The notes under the pieces are model-generated. The model saw only the letters and a list, made by a program, of their open reading frames with translations. It ran no database searches and was not told the origin of the DNA. This document shows positions 12,957-20,982 of a stretch of 64,000 nt of DNA, piece by piece. The first letter of the stretch is position 1, and every line of letters starts with the position of its first letter. Origin of the DNA: Apilactobacillus apinorum. Lineage in GTDB: Bacteria > Bacillota > Bacilli > Lactobacillales > Lactobacillaceae. Location: the NCBI RefSeq assembly GCF_001281175.1, contig NZ_KQ440396.1, positions 248,001 to 312,000 on the forward strand, read 5' to 3'. A program made the translations under genes and the position numbers.

Positions 12957-12986
12957 TAAAAAAAGGACACAAAATAGTGTCCTTCT
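12957..12986 (-). terminator. Terminator after tsf
   Basis: Minus-strand hairpin AAGGACAC/GTGTCCTT with a short loop, followed by seven T residues, beginning about 12 bp after the tsf stop codon. Ends the rpsB-tsf transcript. Confidence 0.88.
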
Positions 12987-12995
12987 TCATATTTA

Positions 12996-13871
12996 TTATT
13001 TAATTTGACTATTAACTTCGTCAACAAAGTTTGTTTCTTGCTTTTCGATACCTTCACCAACTTCGTAACGTACGAAAGCTTTTAGTGAACCACCGTTTTC
13101 TTTAACAAATTCGCCAACAGTCTTGTCAGAATCCATAACGAATTCTTGATCAGCTAAACTGATTTCTGAAAGGAACTTGTTAAGACGTCCTTCAACCATT
13201 TTTTCAACGATATTTTCAGGCTTGCCTTCTTGTAGAGCTTCCTTCTTCAAGTTTTCTCTTTCGGCTTCAAGTCTGTCTTGAGGAACTTCGTTTCTGTCTA
13301 GGTATTCTGGTTTTGTAGCAGCAATGTGCATAGCAACATGCTTAGCAACAGTTTCATCTACACCTTGGATTTGTACAAGTGCACCAATTAGACCTTGATT
13401 GTGTAGGTAGTGACCAAAGCTTTCGTCATCAGCTTTGCTTAATACAACAAAACGACGAAGAGTAATCTTTTCACCAGTAATTTGAGTAGTGTTAATAATC
13501 TTATCGTTGATTGTTTCACCGTCAACGTCAAGAGCTAAAGCAGCTTCTACATCAGCAGGTTTAGCTTCAACGATTTTAGCTGAGATTAAATCAATAAGAT
13601 TCTTAAAGTCATCGTTACCTGAAACGAAATCAGTTTCAGCATTAACTTCAACGATAGCAGCATCGTTTCCGTGTGTAACAACACGAGTTAAACCGGCAGC
13701 AGCAACACGGTCACTCTTCTTTTCAGCTTTAGCAATACCTTTTTCACGTAAGTATTCGATAGCTTTCTTTTCGTCACCATCAGAAGCAACTAAAGCTTTC
13801 TTAGCATCCATCATACCTACACTTGTTTTTTCACGTAGTTCTTTTACTTGAGCAGCAGTAATCTTTGCCAT
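12996..13871 (-). CDS. tsf: Elongation factor Ts
   Basis: 291 residues. EF-Ts is the nucleotide exchange factor of EF-Tu. The N-terminal UBA-like domain contains [17 protein letters not shown], a signature of the family, and the core begins at [13 protein letters not shown] (the TDFV contact with EF-Tu). It is the second gene of the rpsB-tsf operon, separated from rpsB by a strong hairpin that probably lowers tsf relative to rpsB. The partner EF-Tu gene lies at the far right of the window. Confidence 0.97.
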   Translation of the reverse strand: MAKITAAQVKELREKTSVGMMDAKKALVASDGDEKKAIEYLREKGIAKAEKKSDRVAAAGLTRVVTHGNDAAIVEVNAETDFVSGNDDFKNLIDLISAKIVEAKPADVEAALALDVDGETINDKIINTTQITGEKITLRRFVVLSKADDESFGHYLHNQGLIGALVQIQGVDETVAKHVAMHIAATKPEYLDRNEVPQDRLEAERENLKKEALQEGKPENIVEKMVEGRLNKFLSEISLADQEFVMDSDKTVGEFVKENGGSLKAFVRYEVGEGIEKQETNFVDEVNSQIK

Positions 13872-13899
13872 TGTTATGGCCTCCTTAATTTATATCATT

Positions 13900-13952
13900 A
13901 AAAAAGGCCGACTCATTCCCAGGCCTTATCGGTCCAAACATGAGTCAGCCTA
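13900..13952 (-). terminator. Intercistronic terminator/attenuator between rpsB and tsf
   Basis: An 11-bp stem (13906-13916 with 13940-13950, one mismatch) encloses a 23-nt loop and on the minus strand is followed by six T residues. Placed between rpsB and tsf, it would give partial termination, which is common in this operon. Confidence 0.8.
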
Positions 13953-13982
13953 AGTGTTTAAACAATATTAATATTTATAATA

Positions 13983-14729
13983 TTACTTGTCTTCACTTTC
14001 GTTTTCATCTTTAGTGTCTTCAAATGTGCTTTCGCTAACATTTTCTTCACCTTGGTTACCTTCAATAATAGCATCAGCCATTTTTGCAGTAATTAGACGA
14101 ACGGCACGGATAGCATCATCGTTTGATGGGATAATAACATCAACATCATCAGGATCTGAGTTAGTATCAACCATAGCAACGATAGGAATGTTTAATTTGT
14201 GAGCTTCATGAACAGCAATTTGTTCTTTACGAGGGTCAACGATAAACATAACATCTGGAACCTTAGGCATATCTTCGATACCACCAAGGAATTTTTCAAG
14301 CTTGTCAGTCTTCTTCTTTAGAAGAGCAACTTCCTTCTTAGGTAGACGTTCGAAAGTACCATCTTCAGCCATCTTCTTAAGATCCTTTAGGTACTTAATA
14401 CGACTTTGGATAGTGTCCCAGTTAGTTAAAGTTCCACCTAACCAACGGTGGTTAACGTAGTATTGACCTGAACGAACAGCTTCTTCTTGGATTGAATCTT
14501 GTGCTTGCTTCTTAGTACCAACAAAAAGAACAGTAGCACCTTTAGCAGCTTCATCCTTCATGAAGTTGTAAGCATTATCGATCATCTTAACAGTCTTTTG
14601 TAAATCGATAATGTAAATTCCGTTACGTTGGGTAAAGATAAATTTCTTCATCTTAGGGTTCCAACGACGAGTTTGGTGTCCAAAATGAACACCAGCTTCT
14701 AGTAATTGTTTCATAGAAATAACAGCCAT
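13983..14729 (-). CDS. rpsB: 30S ribosomal protein S2
   Basis: 248 residues from the ATG at 14729. The start is fixed by GGAGGG 8 nt upstream and by the conserved beginning [21 protein letters not shown]; an open frame extends further upstream but lacks homology. Other S2 marks are [24 protein letters not shown] and [20 protein letters not shown]. The C-terminal 25 residues are strongly acidic, a lineage-specific tail. S2 is a late-assembling small-subunit protein and often controls its own operon through the leader. The mRNA leader here is about 115 nt. Confidence 0.97.
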   Translation of the reverse strand: MAVISMKQLLEAGVHFGHQTRRWNPKMKKFIFTQRNGIYIIDLQKTVKMIDNAYNFMKDEAAKGATVLFVGTKKQAQDSIQEEAVRSGQYYVNHRWLGGTLTNWDTIQSRIKYLKDLKKMAEDGTFERLPKKEVALLKKKTDKLEKFLGGIEDMPKVPDVMFIVDPRKEQIAVHEAHKLNIPIVAMVDTNSDPDDVDVIIPSNDDAIRAVRLITAKMADAIIEGNQGEENVSESTFEDTKDENESEDK

Positions 14730-14850
14730 TATAATAGCCCTCCAAAAATAGTTTTTTTCCTCCCCAATAATCATCCCATTTAGAAACCATAATAATGGCA
14801 CTTACTAAATAGTCATATTGAGTGTGAATTGGTGATAAACACCGAATATT

Positions 14851-14879
14851 ATTGTATCTCAGTCAAAGTAAATAATCAA
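14851..14879 (-). promoter_or_regulatory. Promoter of rpsB-tsf
   Basis: The minus strand shows TTGATT, a 17-nt spacer and TACAAT, a good housekeeping promoter. Transcription would start near 14844, leaving a leader of roughly 115 nt before the rpsB ATG, long enough for autogenous control by S2. The -35 box abuts the stop codon of the upstream dehydrogenase gene. Confidence 0.7.
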
Positions 14880-14880
14880 G

Positions 14881-15879
14881 CTAAAATTTGACTACTTTGT
14901 CAGAATTTCCAGTTTTAATTAAATCTCTATTAGCATCCATAGAAAATTCTACCATATTTTGAACAGCGGTCTTTGTATAAAATGCAATGTGTGGACTAAC
15001 TAAAACATTATCTCTCTCCATTAGGTTCTTTAATTTTTCATCAGGAATAGCTGAAAAATATGGGAAATCTTCATTAAATACTCCCACTTCACCTTCATAT
15101 GTGTCTAATGCTACCCCAGCAATCTTACCTGAATCTAGAGCTTTGATTAATGCATCTGTATCGATTAAGGTTCCTCTTGCTGCATTAATAATATAAGAAC
15201 CATCTTTCATTTCTGATAAAGTTTTTTCATTTACCATATGTTCATTCTCTTTTACAGCTGGGACATGGAGAGAAATGATATCAGCTTTTTTAAACAAGTC
15301 ATCTGGAGTGTCAACGTATATTCCTTGCTTTTCAAGTTCTGGGTTTCTAAATGGATCATATGCAATGACTTTTGCACCAAATCCTCTGCAAATATCTAAA
15401 AGAACTCTTCCAATTCTACCTGTTCCAAAGATGCCCACAGTTTTGGTATGAAGTTCTTCTCCAATTTCTGGAGCCCATCTCAAATCACCATTTCTTTGCT
15501 TAGTTTCAAATCTTTTTGTATTTCTAAGTAATCTCATAATTTGCGTAATTGCTAACTCAGCAATAGCGTTTGGCGAATACGCAGGAACATTAGTAACTGT
15601 GATATTATTCTTTGATACAGCTTCAACATCGATGTTATCAATTCCAACATTTCTAAGAGATAAATAGCGAATATTAAATTCTCCCAGTTTATCAAGGATT
15701 TCCTTAGTGTATGGTTTTTGTTGATATGCGACAACACCATCGAATCCTTCTGCTTCTAAAACCGTAGTTGAATCGAGTAATTCTGTTTCTACCTTAACTT
15801 CAACATCTGGATTGTTGTTTTCCCATTCTCTTAGAAAAGGCAATTCATCATTTCTAATACCATATGCAATTATTTTCAT
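14881..15879 (-). CDS. ldhD: D-lactate dehydrogenase (D-2-hydroxyacid dehydrogenase)
   Basis: 332 residues. The enzyme reduces pyruvate to D-lactate with NADH, regenerating NAD+ in fermentation. The Rossmann fold shows GIFGTGRIGRVLLDICRGFG (NAD-binding glycines). Catalytic elements are INAARGTLIDTDAL (Arg), ALDTYEGEVGVF (Glu) and VLVSPHIAFYTKTAV (His). The insert with EDFPYFSAIPDEKLKNL is typical of lactobacillar D-LDH rather than of general 2-hydroxyacid dehydrogenases. It is monocistronic, ending right at the rpsB promoter. A related hydroxyisocaproate dehydrogenase activity cannot be excluded from sequence. Confidence 0.88.
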   Translation of the reverse strand: MKIIAYGIRNDELPFLREWENNNPDVEVKVETELLDSTTVLEAEGFDGVVAYQQKPYTKEILDKLGEFNIRYLSLRNVGIDNIDVEAVSKNNITVTNVPAYSPNAIAELAITQIMRLLRNTKRFETKQRNGDLRWAPEIGEELHTKTVGIFGTGRIGRVLLDICRGFGAKVIAYDPFRNPELEKQGIYVDTPDDLFKKADIISLHVPAVKENEHMVNEKTLSEMKDGSYIINAARGTLIDTDALIKALDSGKIAGVALDTYEGEVGVFNEDFPYFSAIPDEKLKNLMERDNVLVSPHIAFYTKTAVQNMVEFSMDANRDLIKTGNSDKVVKF

Positions 15880-15916
15880 TATGAAACCTCCTATTTACAA
15901 TTAATTTTTCATAAAA

Positions 15917-16198
15917 CTATAAAAGGTGTTCTCTATGAACATCTACACCATGACTCTTTAAATAATCTATTTTCTTTTTTCTACTTTGATGTTTAAAGTG
16001 ATATTCAGCACTCAAAGCATCATGTTTATTATCAAACTCTTCATGATATATCATCTCAACTGGCAAATGATTTTTTGTATACTTTGCACCTCTACCAGAC
16101 TGGTGCTGTTCAAGTCGATGTTTTAAATCAGTTGTATATCCACCATAAAGAGAATTATCTCCACACTTTAAAACATACATAAAATACCTATTTTCCAT
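15917..16198 (-). CDS. yazA: GIY-YIG nuclease-fold protein, YazA/UPF0213 family
   Basis: About 93 residues from the ATG at 16198. A single GIY-YIG domain: YFMYVLKCGDNSLYGGYTTD contains the paired Tyr motifs, and the Arg of LKHRLEQHQSG and a distal Glu complete the fold. The start overlaps the trmN6 stop by 11 bp, so the two are cotranscribed and probably translationally coupled. This is the same order as yabB-yazA in Bacillus. The biological role of the family is unknown; a structure-specific DNA nuclease is possible. Confidence 0.9.
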   Translation of the reverse strand: MENRYFMYVLKCGDNSLYGGYTTDLKHRLEQHQSGRGAKYTKNHLPVEMIYHEEFDNKHDALSAEYHFKHQSRKKKIDYLKSHGVDVHREHLL

Positions 16199-16940
16199 AT
16201 AAAACATTCCTAACATAATCTGTATAATCGTTAGATTCATCTTGATAAACAGTTATTGGTGGAAGAACCTTGGTTCCACCATTTTTACCAGACTTTATTC
16301 CTTCAATCAAAACCATGTTAGCGTCTTTTTGTTTTCTAGGGTGGATAAACTGAATCACTTTCGGCATTATATCATGTGATTTCATGGAATCAAGTAACTC
16401 TAATAACCGGTCTGGTCTATATACAAAAAATACTTTTCCGTTTGTTTTTAATAAATCCGAGCAAACAATGTTAATTTTGTCTAAATTAGTAGTAATTTCG
16501 TGTCTTGCAATTGCTAAATATTTATTGGGATTTTTCTTACTATTATCTAAATTCGGAAAATACGGTGGATTACATGTAATGACATCGACGGAATCCTTGG
16601 ATATATAATTCGTAGCATTATCTAAATCATCATTAACAACTTCTATTTTATTTTCAAGATTATTAAGCTCAACGCTTCTTTTTGCCATATCAGCTAATCT
16701 TGGTTGTAACTCGATTTCCCATATCTTCCCACGAGTCTTATGTGACATAAATAATCCAACTGCACCGTTTCCACTACATAAATCAACAGTCACTGAAGAA
16801 TCTTTTTTAGGTAACTTTGCAAAATAAGATAATAGTACAGCATCTAGTGAAAATGAGAACACTTCGGGGTTTTGAATTACTTTAATGTCGTTACTGTATA
16901 ACTGATCAATTCTTTCATTTTCTTTCAAAAGGTTGTTCAT
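16188..16940 (-). CDS. trmN6: tRNA1(Val) adenine-N6 methyltransferase family protein (TrmN6/YabB)
   Basis: 250 residues. A SAM-dependent methyltransferase predicted to methylate an adenine near the anticodon of tRNA. The SAM loop is VDLCSGNGAVGLFMS, and the N6-adenine catalytic motif is CNPPYF (NPPY). The N-terminus QNPEVFSFSLDAVLLSYFAK matches the YabB/YfiC branch. It overlaps yazA by 11 bp. Exact tRNA substrate in Gram-positives is not established, so the name is by family. Confidence 0.88.
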   Translation of the reverse strand: MNNLLKENERIDQLYSNDIKVIQNPEVFSFSLDAVLLSYFAKLPKKDSSVTVDLCSGNGAVGLFMSHKTRGKIWEIELQPRLADMAKRSVELNNLENKIEVVNDDLDNATNYISKDSVDVITCNPPYFPNLDNSKKNPNKYLAIARHEITTNLDKINIVCSDLLKTNGKVFFVYRPDRLLELLDSMKSHDIMPKVIQFIHPRKQKDANMVLIEGIKSGKNGGTKVLPPITVYQDESNDYTDYVRNVLYGK

Positions 16941-16964
16941 TTACATTCATCCCCCATTTTTTCC

Positions 16965-16994
16965 TTGCATATACTTATAATAATAGAATACTAT
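16965..16994 (+). promoter_or_regulatory. Candidate promoter for plsC
   Basis: TTGCAT, an 18-nt spacer and TACTAT on the plus strand, about 30 bp before the plsC ATG and divergent from trmN6. Reasonable match but not perfect. Confidence 0.5.
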
Positions 16995-17024
16995 TAAATA
17001 ATAAAGTACGAGAGGAGTTAAATA

Positions 17025-17645
17025 ATGTATTCTTTCTTAAAGATTTTATCTAGAATCATTTTATATCCAATAAATGGAACACCAACATTCAAAAACAAAC
17101 AACGTATCCCAGAGGGAAACTACATATTAGTTGCACCGCATCGAACATGGTTTGATCCATTGTATTTTGCGTTAGCAGCTAGTCCAAAAGAATTCGCCTT
17201 CATGGCTAAAAAAGAATTGTTTAAAAACCCAATTCTTAAATTTGTTTTAGTGCATGCAAACGTTTTAAGCGTTGATCGTGAGAATCCTGGTCCATCAGTA
17301 ATTAAAGAGCCTGTTAAAATTTTACAAAATTCAGATAAGTCTCTAATTATCTTTCCTTCTGGAACAAGACATTCACAAGATTTAAAAGGTGGAGCAACAC
17401 TAATTGCCAAATTATCTAAGAAGCCATTGTTGCCAGCTGTATATCAAGGTCCACTTACATTCAAGAGCCTATTTTCTAGAAAGAAGGCTATCATTAATTT
17501 CGGTGACCCAATCTATCTAGATAAAGGAATTAAGATAAATGAAGAAGGACAAAAAGCGATTGAAGATAAAATGCAACAAGCATTCGATAAACTAGATCAA
17601 GAAATTGATCCTGAATTCAAATACGTTGATCCTTCTAAAAAGTAA
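17025..17645 (+). CDS. plsC: 1-acyl-sn-glycerol-3-phosphate acyltransferase
   Basis: 206 residues. It acylates lysophosphatidate to phosphatidate at the membrane, the step before CdsA. The catalytic HX4D motif is HRTWFDP (about residues 43-49). Block III is FPSGTRHS, which binds the glycerol phosphate, and the Pro-containing block IV is KKPLLPAVYQGP. The N-terminus is hydrophobic and amphipathic, consistent with monotopic membrane binding. ATG preceded by GAGGAG. It is monocistronic with a terminator shared with the convergent yneF. Confidence 0.93.
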   Translation: MYSFLKILSRIILYPINGTPTFKNKQRIPEGNYILVAPHRTWFDPLYFALAASPKEFAFMAKKELFKNPILKFVLVHANVLSVDRENPGPSVIKEPVKILQNSDKSLIIFPSGTRHSQDLKGGATLIAKLSKKPLLPAVYQGPLTFKSLFSRKKAIINFGDPIYLDKGIKINEEGQKAIEDKMQQAFDKLDQEIDPEFKYVDPSKK

Positions 17646-17649
17646 TAAA

Positions 17650-17684
17650 AAAAAAGACATAATCTTTTGATTATGTCTTTTTTA
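17650..17684. terminator. Bidirectional terminator between plsC and yneF
   Basis: A 12-bp perfect stem (AAAGACATAATC and its complement) with a 4-nt loop, flanked by A and T runs on both sides, so it can stop both convergent genes. Confidence 0.92.
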
Positions 17685-17903
17685 TTACTTGGCGTTAGCC
17701 TTCATACTATTCATCATTTGATTTAACTTCTTAGCTGATGGCTTTTGACCCATTTGCAACATCATTGCTCTTAATTGATCCTTGTTAATTGGGGGATTAT
17801 CTTTAAGATATTTTTCCATGTACTTACGTGCCATGAAGAATCCACCAAATAGACCTACGATTAAAGCTAAAATAATTAGAATAATCCAAAAGAATGGTGA
17901 CAT
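17685..17903 (-). CDS. yneF: YneF/UPF0154 family small membrane protein
   Basis: 72 residues. One N-terminal transmembrane helix (about 4-25: [20 protein letters not shown]) is followed by a conserved cytosolic tail, [18 protein letters not shown] and [14 protein letters not shown], the UPF0154 pattern. The function is unknown. The neighbourhood (yneF, ynzC, lexA) matches the Bacillus order around lexA. It has its own ribosome-binding site (GGAGGAAG). Confidence 0.93.
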   Translation of the reverse strand: MSPFFWIILIILALIVGLFGGFFMARKYMEKYLKDNPPINKDQLRAMMLQMGQKPSAKKLNQMMNSMKANAK

Positions 17904-17972
17904 AATTCTTCCTCCCTCCGTTTGTTTCTATTATTAATTTTACACAAATTAATAATTAAATTCAAAAGTTTT

Positions 17973-18230
17973 TTAGTCGTCACGAAGCCCTTTCTTTCTT
18001 TGAACCTCTTTAACTTTTTCAGGGGTAACTTCTTTTCCCTCTTTATTAAAGATTTGAACCATTTCGATTTGACTTCTCATGTTTTCTTTAAATCTCTTTA
18101 GATATTGTTTTCTAAGATCAGCTCTTTCAGCCTCTTCTTCTTTACTTAATCCTTCATTTTTGGCTTTATGAGCTAATTCGTTAATTCTAGGAATAAGTTT
18201 CTTTAAAATTGGATCTTCTGCTTCTGACAT
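17973..18230 (-). CDS. ynzC: YnzC/UPF0291 (DUF896) family protein
   Basis: 85 residues, small, charged, all-helical. It contains KKLIPRINELAHKAKNEGLS followed by EEEAERADLRKQYLKRFK, the UPF0291 helical hairpin. In Bacillus ynzC belongs to the SOS-controlled yneA operon opposite lexA. Here it is directly divergent from lexA with an SOS box between them, so LexA control is likely. The division inhibitor gene yneA is not present between ynzC and lexA here. Confidence 0.92.
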   Translation of the reverse strand: MSEAEDPILKKLIPRINELAHKAKNEGLSKEEEAERADLRKQYLKRFKENMRSQIEMVQIFNKEGKEVTPEKVKEVQRKKGLRDD

Positions 18231-18246
18231 TTTATCCTCTCCTTTG

Positions 18247-18260
18247 CGAACGTTTGTTTT
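18247..18260. promoter_or_regulatory. Predicted LexA (SOS) box
   Basis: CGAACGTTTGTTTT fits the Gram-positive SOS box CGAAC-N4-GTTYG with a mismatch at the last base and one in the spacer. It lies between the divergent ynzC and lexA genes, the expected place for autoregulation. Confidence 0.75.
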
Positions 18261-18321
18261 TATTTATTTAATATGCTATATTTAAAGCATTGAAAATACA
18301 TACAAGAAACGGGGTATCGAT

Positions 18322-18957
18322 TTGACTTTTTCAAAAGAAGAAAAATCTTCTAAACAATTAGCTATTTTAGAATTTATCTGGAAAAGAATCAATAGTCAAG
18401 GTTATCCTCCAACCGTTAGAGAAATTGGAGAAGCCGTTGACCTTTCTTCAACTTCTACTGTGCATGGACATTTAAGCCGTCTGGAAAAGAAAGGATTTAT
18501 CGTTAAAAATCCTGCTAAGCCAAGAGCACTAGAAATTACTGAAGACGGACTAAAACAATTAGGAGTTAATACTCATCCCGGTCAAATTCCAGTTTTAGGT
18601 ACTGTAGCTGCTGGAGAACCAATTTTAGCCGTTGAAGATACTTCTGAATTTTTCTCCATGCCAGAACAATATGAAAATTCTGATGAAATTTTCATGCTTA
18701 CCATTCAAGGTGAAAGTATGATAAATATTGGAATCTTAAATGGTGATAAAGTTATCGTTAGAAAGCAATCAACAGCTAACAACGGTGACATTGTTATCGC
18801 AATGACATCAGAAAATGAAGCAACATGTAAGAGATTCTTTAAAGAATCTGATCACTACCGCCTTCAACCTGAAAATGACAATCTAGATCCAATCATTTTA
18901 GATCAAGTTTATATCATTGGTAAGGTTGTTGGTCTATTCAGAGATAGTGTGTTTTAG
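18322..18957 (+). CDS. lexA: LexA repressor (SOS response)
   Basis: 211 residues. The N-terminal winged helix (about 1-70) has [21 protein letters not shown] as the recognition region. The C-terminal S24 peptidase domain has the self-cleavage site Ala97-Gly98 in GTVAAGEP, the catalytic Ser132 in QGESMI and Lys170 in ATCKRFF. RecA-stimulated autocleavage derepresses SOS genes. The start is a TTG with a weak GGGG upstream; it gives the expected N-terminus. The stop overlaps the convergent deoxyribosyltransferase gene by 4 bp. Confidence 0.96.
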   Translation: MTFSKEEKSSKQLAILEFIWKRINSQGYPPTVREIGEAVDLSSTSTVHGHLSRLEKKGFIVKNPAKPRALEITEDGLKQLGVNTHPGQIPVLGTVAAGEPILAVEDTSEFFSMPEQYENSDEIFMLTIQGESMINIGILNGDKVIVRKQSTANNGDIVIAMTSENEATCKRFFKESDHYRLQPENDNLDPIILDQVYIIGKVVGLFRDSVF

Positions 18958-19394
18958 AACACTTCTCCCTCGTAGTGATATTCAGGCATCTTTTCAAAGT
19001 CAAAAGATTCAACATCGCTAACCTTTGTTAGGTATGATTTAGAACCATTTGAAAGCATTAAATTAACAATTGCTTCTTTTTCATGGAATAAAACAACTGG
19101 TTTGCCAATTGCAAAAGCATATCCAATTTCAAAAGCTGTACCGCTATCAACGTTATCGTCAACATAGTCGATAATTGCGATGACGGCATCAGCTTTTTTT
19201 ATTTCATCAACATCTAATTGAAATACATCCTTTGACCATTGACTGCTACCAATTTCAGTACCATCGTTAACATTGGAATTTCTTGGACTAAAGTAATCAG
19301 ATACAGTTTTATTTGCATCTAACGCTTTTTCAATTCTTTCAATTCTATTGACTTGTTCGTCATCAAAAAATGGACCTGCTAAATATAATCTCAT
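18954..19394 (-). CDS. Nucleoside 2-deoxyribosyltransferase
   Basis: 146 residues. Family members transfer deoxyribose between bases for nucleoside salvage and are characteristic of lactobacilli. The N-terminus [11 protein letters not shown] is the base-binding motif. The central [31 protein letters not shown] carries the substrate Asp residues and the catalytic Glu in FEIGYA. Type I versus II (purine-only or broad) cannot be told here. It lies 9 bp after mvaS and probably shares its transcript. Confidence 0.9.
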   Translation of the reverse strand: MRLYLAGPFFDDEQVNRIERIEKALDANKTVSDYFSPRNSNVNDGTEIGSSQWSKDVFQLDVDEIKKADAVIAIIDYVDDNVDSGTAFEIGYAFAIGKPVVLFHEKEAIVNLMLSNGSKSYLTKVSDVESFDFEKMPEYHYEGEVF

Positions 19395-19402
19395 GTTTAC
19401 TC

Positions 19403-20569
19403 CTACTTTCTATCATAAATTCTTTGATGGTTCTTAACACCCTTAAGAGTAAATGTTGAAGCATCTTTACTTGTATCAAAACTAAGTTCTTGATCTTTAA
19501 TTGGTACCCAGTCATTAAAGATGGTTTCATATTCAGAAACAGATACTTGTTTTCTGTTATTAATGTCAGCATTGATTTGACTTATCAATTCACTATTTTT
19601 AAATCCTTTACATAAATTCATTGCAAAGAATTCCCCTTGAGCTCCTGATCCATAACTGAATAATCCAATTCTATCTCCAACCTTTAATTGATCAGAATTG
19701 TTAATTAAAGATAAAAAGTTTAGGTACAAGGAACCTGTATATAGGTTCCCAATATTTTCATTATATACTTTTCCGAAACCAAATTCTGTTTTTAGTTTGT
19801 CTTGATGCTCTTCACTTGCTTCATCAATGATTGCTCTTAATGCTTTGATTCCCATTTTTACATAGGGTAGATGGAAAGTCATTGCAGAAAAGTCTTCCAA
19901 ATTTTTTCCAGTAATTTGTTTGTATTCATCCCATGTCTTCTTAAAGAAATCGACATATACGTCATTTGAATAATGACCATCAACCACAGCTTCGGTTCTA
20001 TATAACGGTCTCCAAAAATCCATTACGTCATCAGAATAGAATGTACTTGTTCCTTCAAACTCTGCAATTGATGGGTTAGCAGATATAACCATGGCAACAG
20101 CCCCACCACCTTGTGTTACTTCACCAGGAGTATCGATACCATATCTGGCAATATCTGCCCCGATAACTAATGCCTTCTTTTCAGGATTATTTTCTACATA
20201 TTCCTTTGCCATTTGTAATCCCGCGGTAGCCCCATAACAAGCTTGCTTAATTTCAAAAGCTCTACCGCGTCTACTTAATCCCAACATGTTTTGTAAATAA
20301 ATCGCTGCAGATTTAGAATTGTCAATTCCAGTTTCAGTCCCAAAAATAATTAAATCAATTTTATTTCTATCATCATCATCAATTATTTTTAAACATGCAT
20401 TTGCAGCCATTGTAACTACATCTTGTGTTTTAGGAATAACTGCCATTTTCTTTTGGCCAATTCCAATTAAATATTTATTAGGGTCTTCATTTCTAGCATG
20501 TGCTAAATCCACCATATCAAGATACATGTCTGATGAATAAAAGCTCATCTTATCAATTCCAACATTCAT
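19403..20569 (-). CDS. mvaS: Hydroxymethylglutaryl-CoA synthase
   Basis: About 388 residues. It condenses acetoacetyl-CoA with acetyl-CoA to HMG-CoA, the first committed step of the mevalonate pathway that supplies isopentenyl diphosphate. With the ATG at 20569 (NVGIDKMSFY) the catalytic Cys of EIKQACYGA becomes residue 111 and the general base Glu of GTET becomes 79, matching Enterococcus numbering, so this start is preferred over upstream ATG codons. The catalytic His is in MTFHLPYVKMG. The product ultimately feeds UppS, also encoded here. Confidence 0.95.
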   Translation of the reverse strand: MNVGIDKMSFYSSDMYLDMVDLAHARNEDPNKYLIGIGQKKMAVIPKTQDVVTMAANACLKIIDDDDRNKIDLIIFGTETGIDNSKSAAIYLQNMLGLSRRGRAFEIKQACYGATAGLQMAKEYVENNPEKKALVIGADIARYGIDTPGEVTQGGGAVAMVISANPSIAEFEGTSTFYSDDVMDFWRPLYRTEAVVDGHYSNDVYVDFFKKTWDEYKQITGKNLEDFSAMTFHLPYVKMGIKALRAIIDEASEEHQDKLKTEFGFGKVYNENIGNLYTGSLYLNFLSLINNSDQLKVGDRIGLFSYGSGAQGEFFAMNLCKGFKNSELISQINADINNRKQVSVSEYETIFNDWVPIKDQELSFDTSKDASTFTLKGVKNHQRIYDRK

Positions 20570-20644
20570 AATCATAATCCACACTTTCAAATATATATTA
20601 TTATAATTGTACTATGAAACTTTTAACTGCTCAAAGATTATAGT

Positions 20645-20675
20645 AAAAAAAGCGCACTTTAAAAGTACGCTTTAC
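20645..20675 (-). terminator. Terminator after the 82-residue gene
   Basis: Minus-strand stem AAAGCGTACTTT/AAAGTGCGCTTT (one mismatch) followed by T residues, overlapping the stop codon of the gene at 20672. Confidence 0.85.
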
Positions 20676-20920
20676 TTGTTAACCATTTTTACTTCATATT
20701 GATCTTTTGCATTCAAGGAGTTAATTACCAATCCGTCATAGAATGGTCCAGCATAAACAAACCCTTCATGGATTTGATCAACTGATAAGAATGTCCATTG
20801 GATAACTTCTTGTCCGAAACCACCCGTAGGAATTCTAACACCAGTTAGTTGACCAAATGTACCATCAGATAATTTAATTTGTTGATTACCTTGTTTTGCA
20901 TTAATCTTTAATTTAAGCAT
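20672..20920 (-). CDS. Hypothetical protein, 82 residues
   Basis: Not recognised. A small, soluble-looking beta-rich protein: LKLKINAKQGNQQIKLSDG, then GQLTGVRIPTGGFGQEVIQW, then VDQIHEGFVYAGPFYDGLVI. There is no signal peptide or membrane helix. It has a reasonable ribosome-binding site (GGAGAG), a clear terminator and codon use like its neighbours, so it is probably a genuine resident gene. Its position between mvaS and the GH20 gene gives no functional hint. Confidence 0.7.
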   Translation of the reverse strand: MLKLKINAKQGNQQIKLSDGTFGQLTGVRIPTGGFGQEVIQWTFLSVDQIHEGFVYAGPFYDGLVINSLNAKDQYEVKMVNK

Positions 20921-20982
20921 TATTAACTCTCCATAAAATAGATGTTACTTCAAATATACCATATTTTATTGATATAAGAAAC

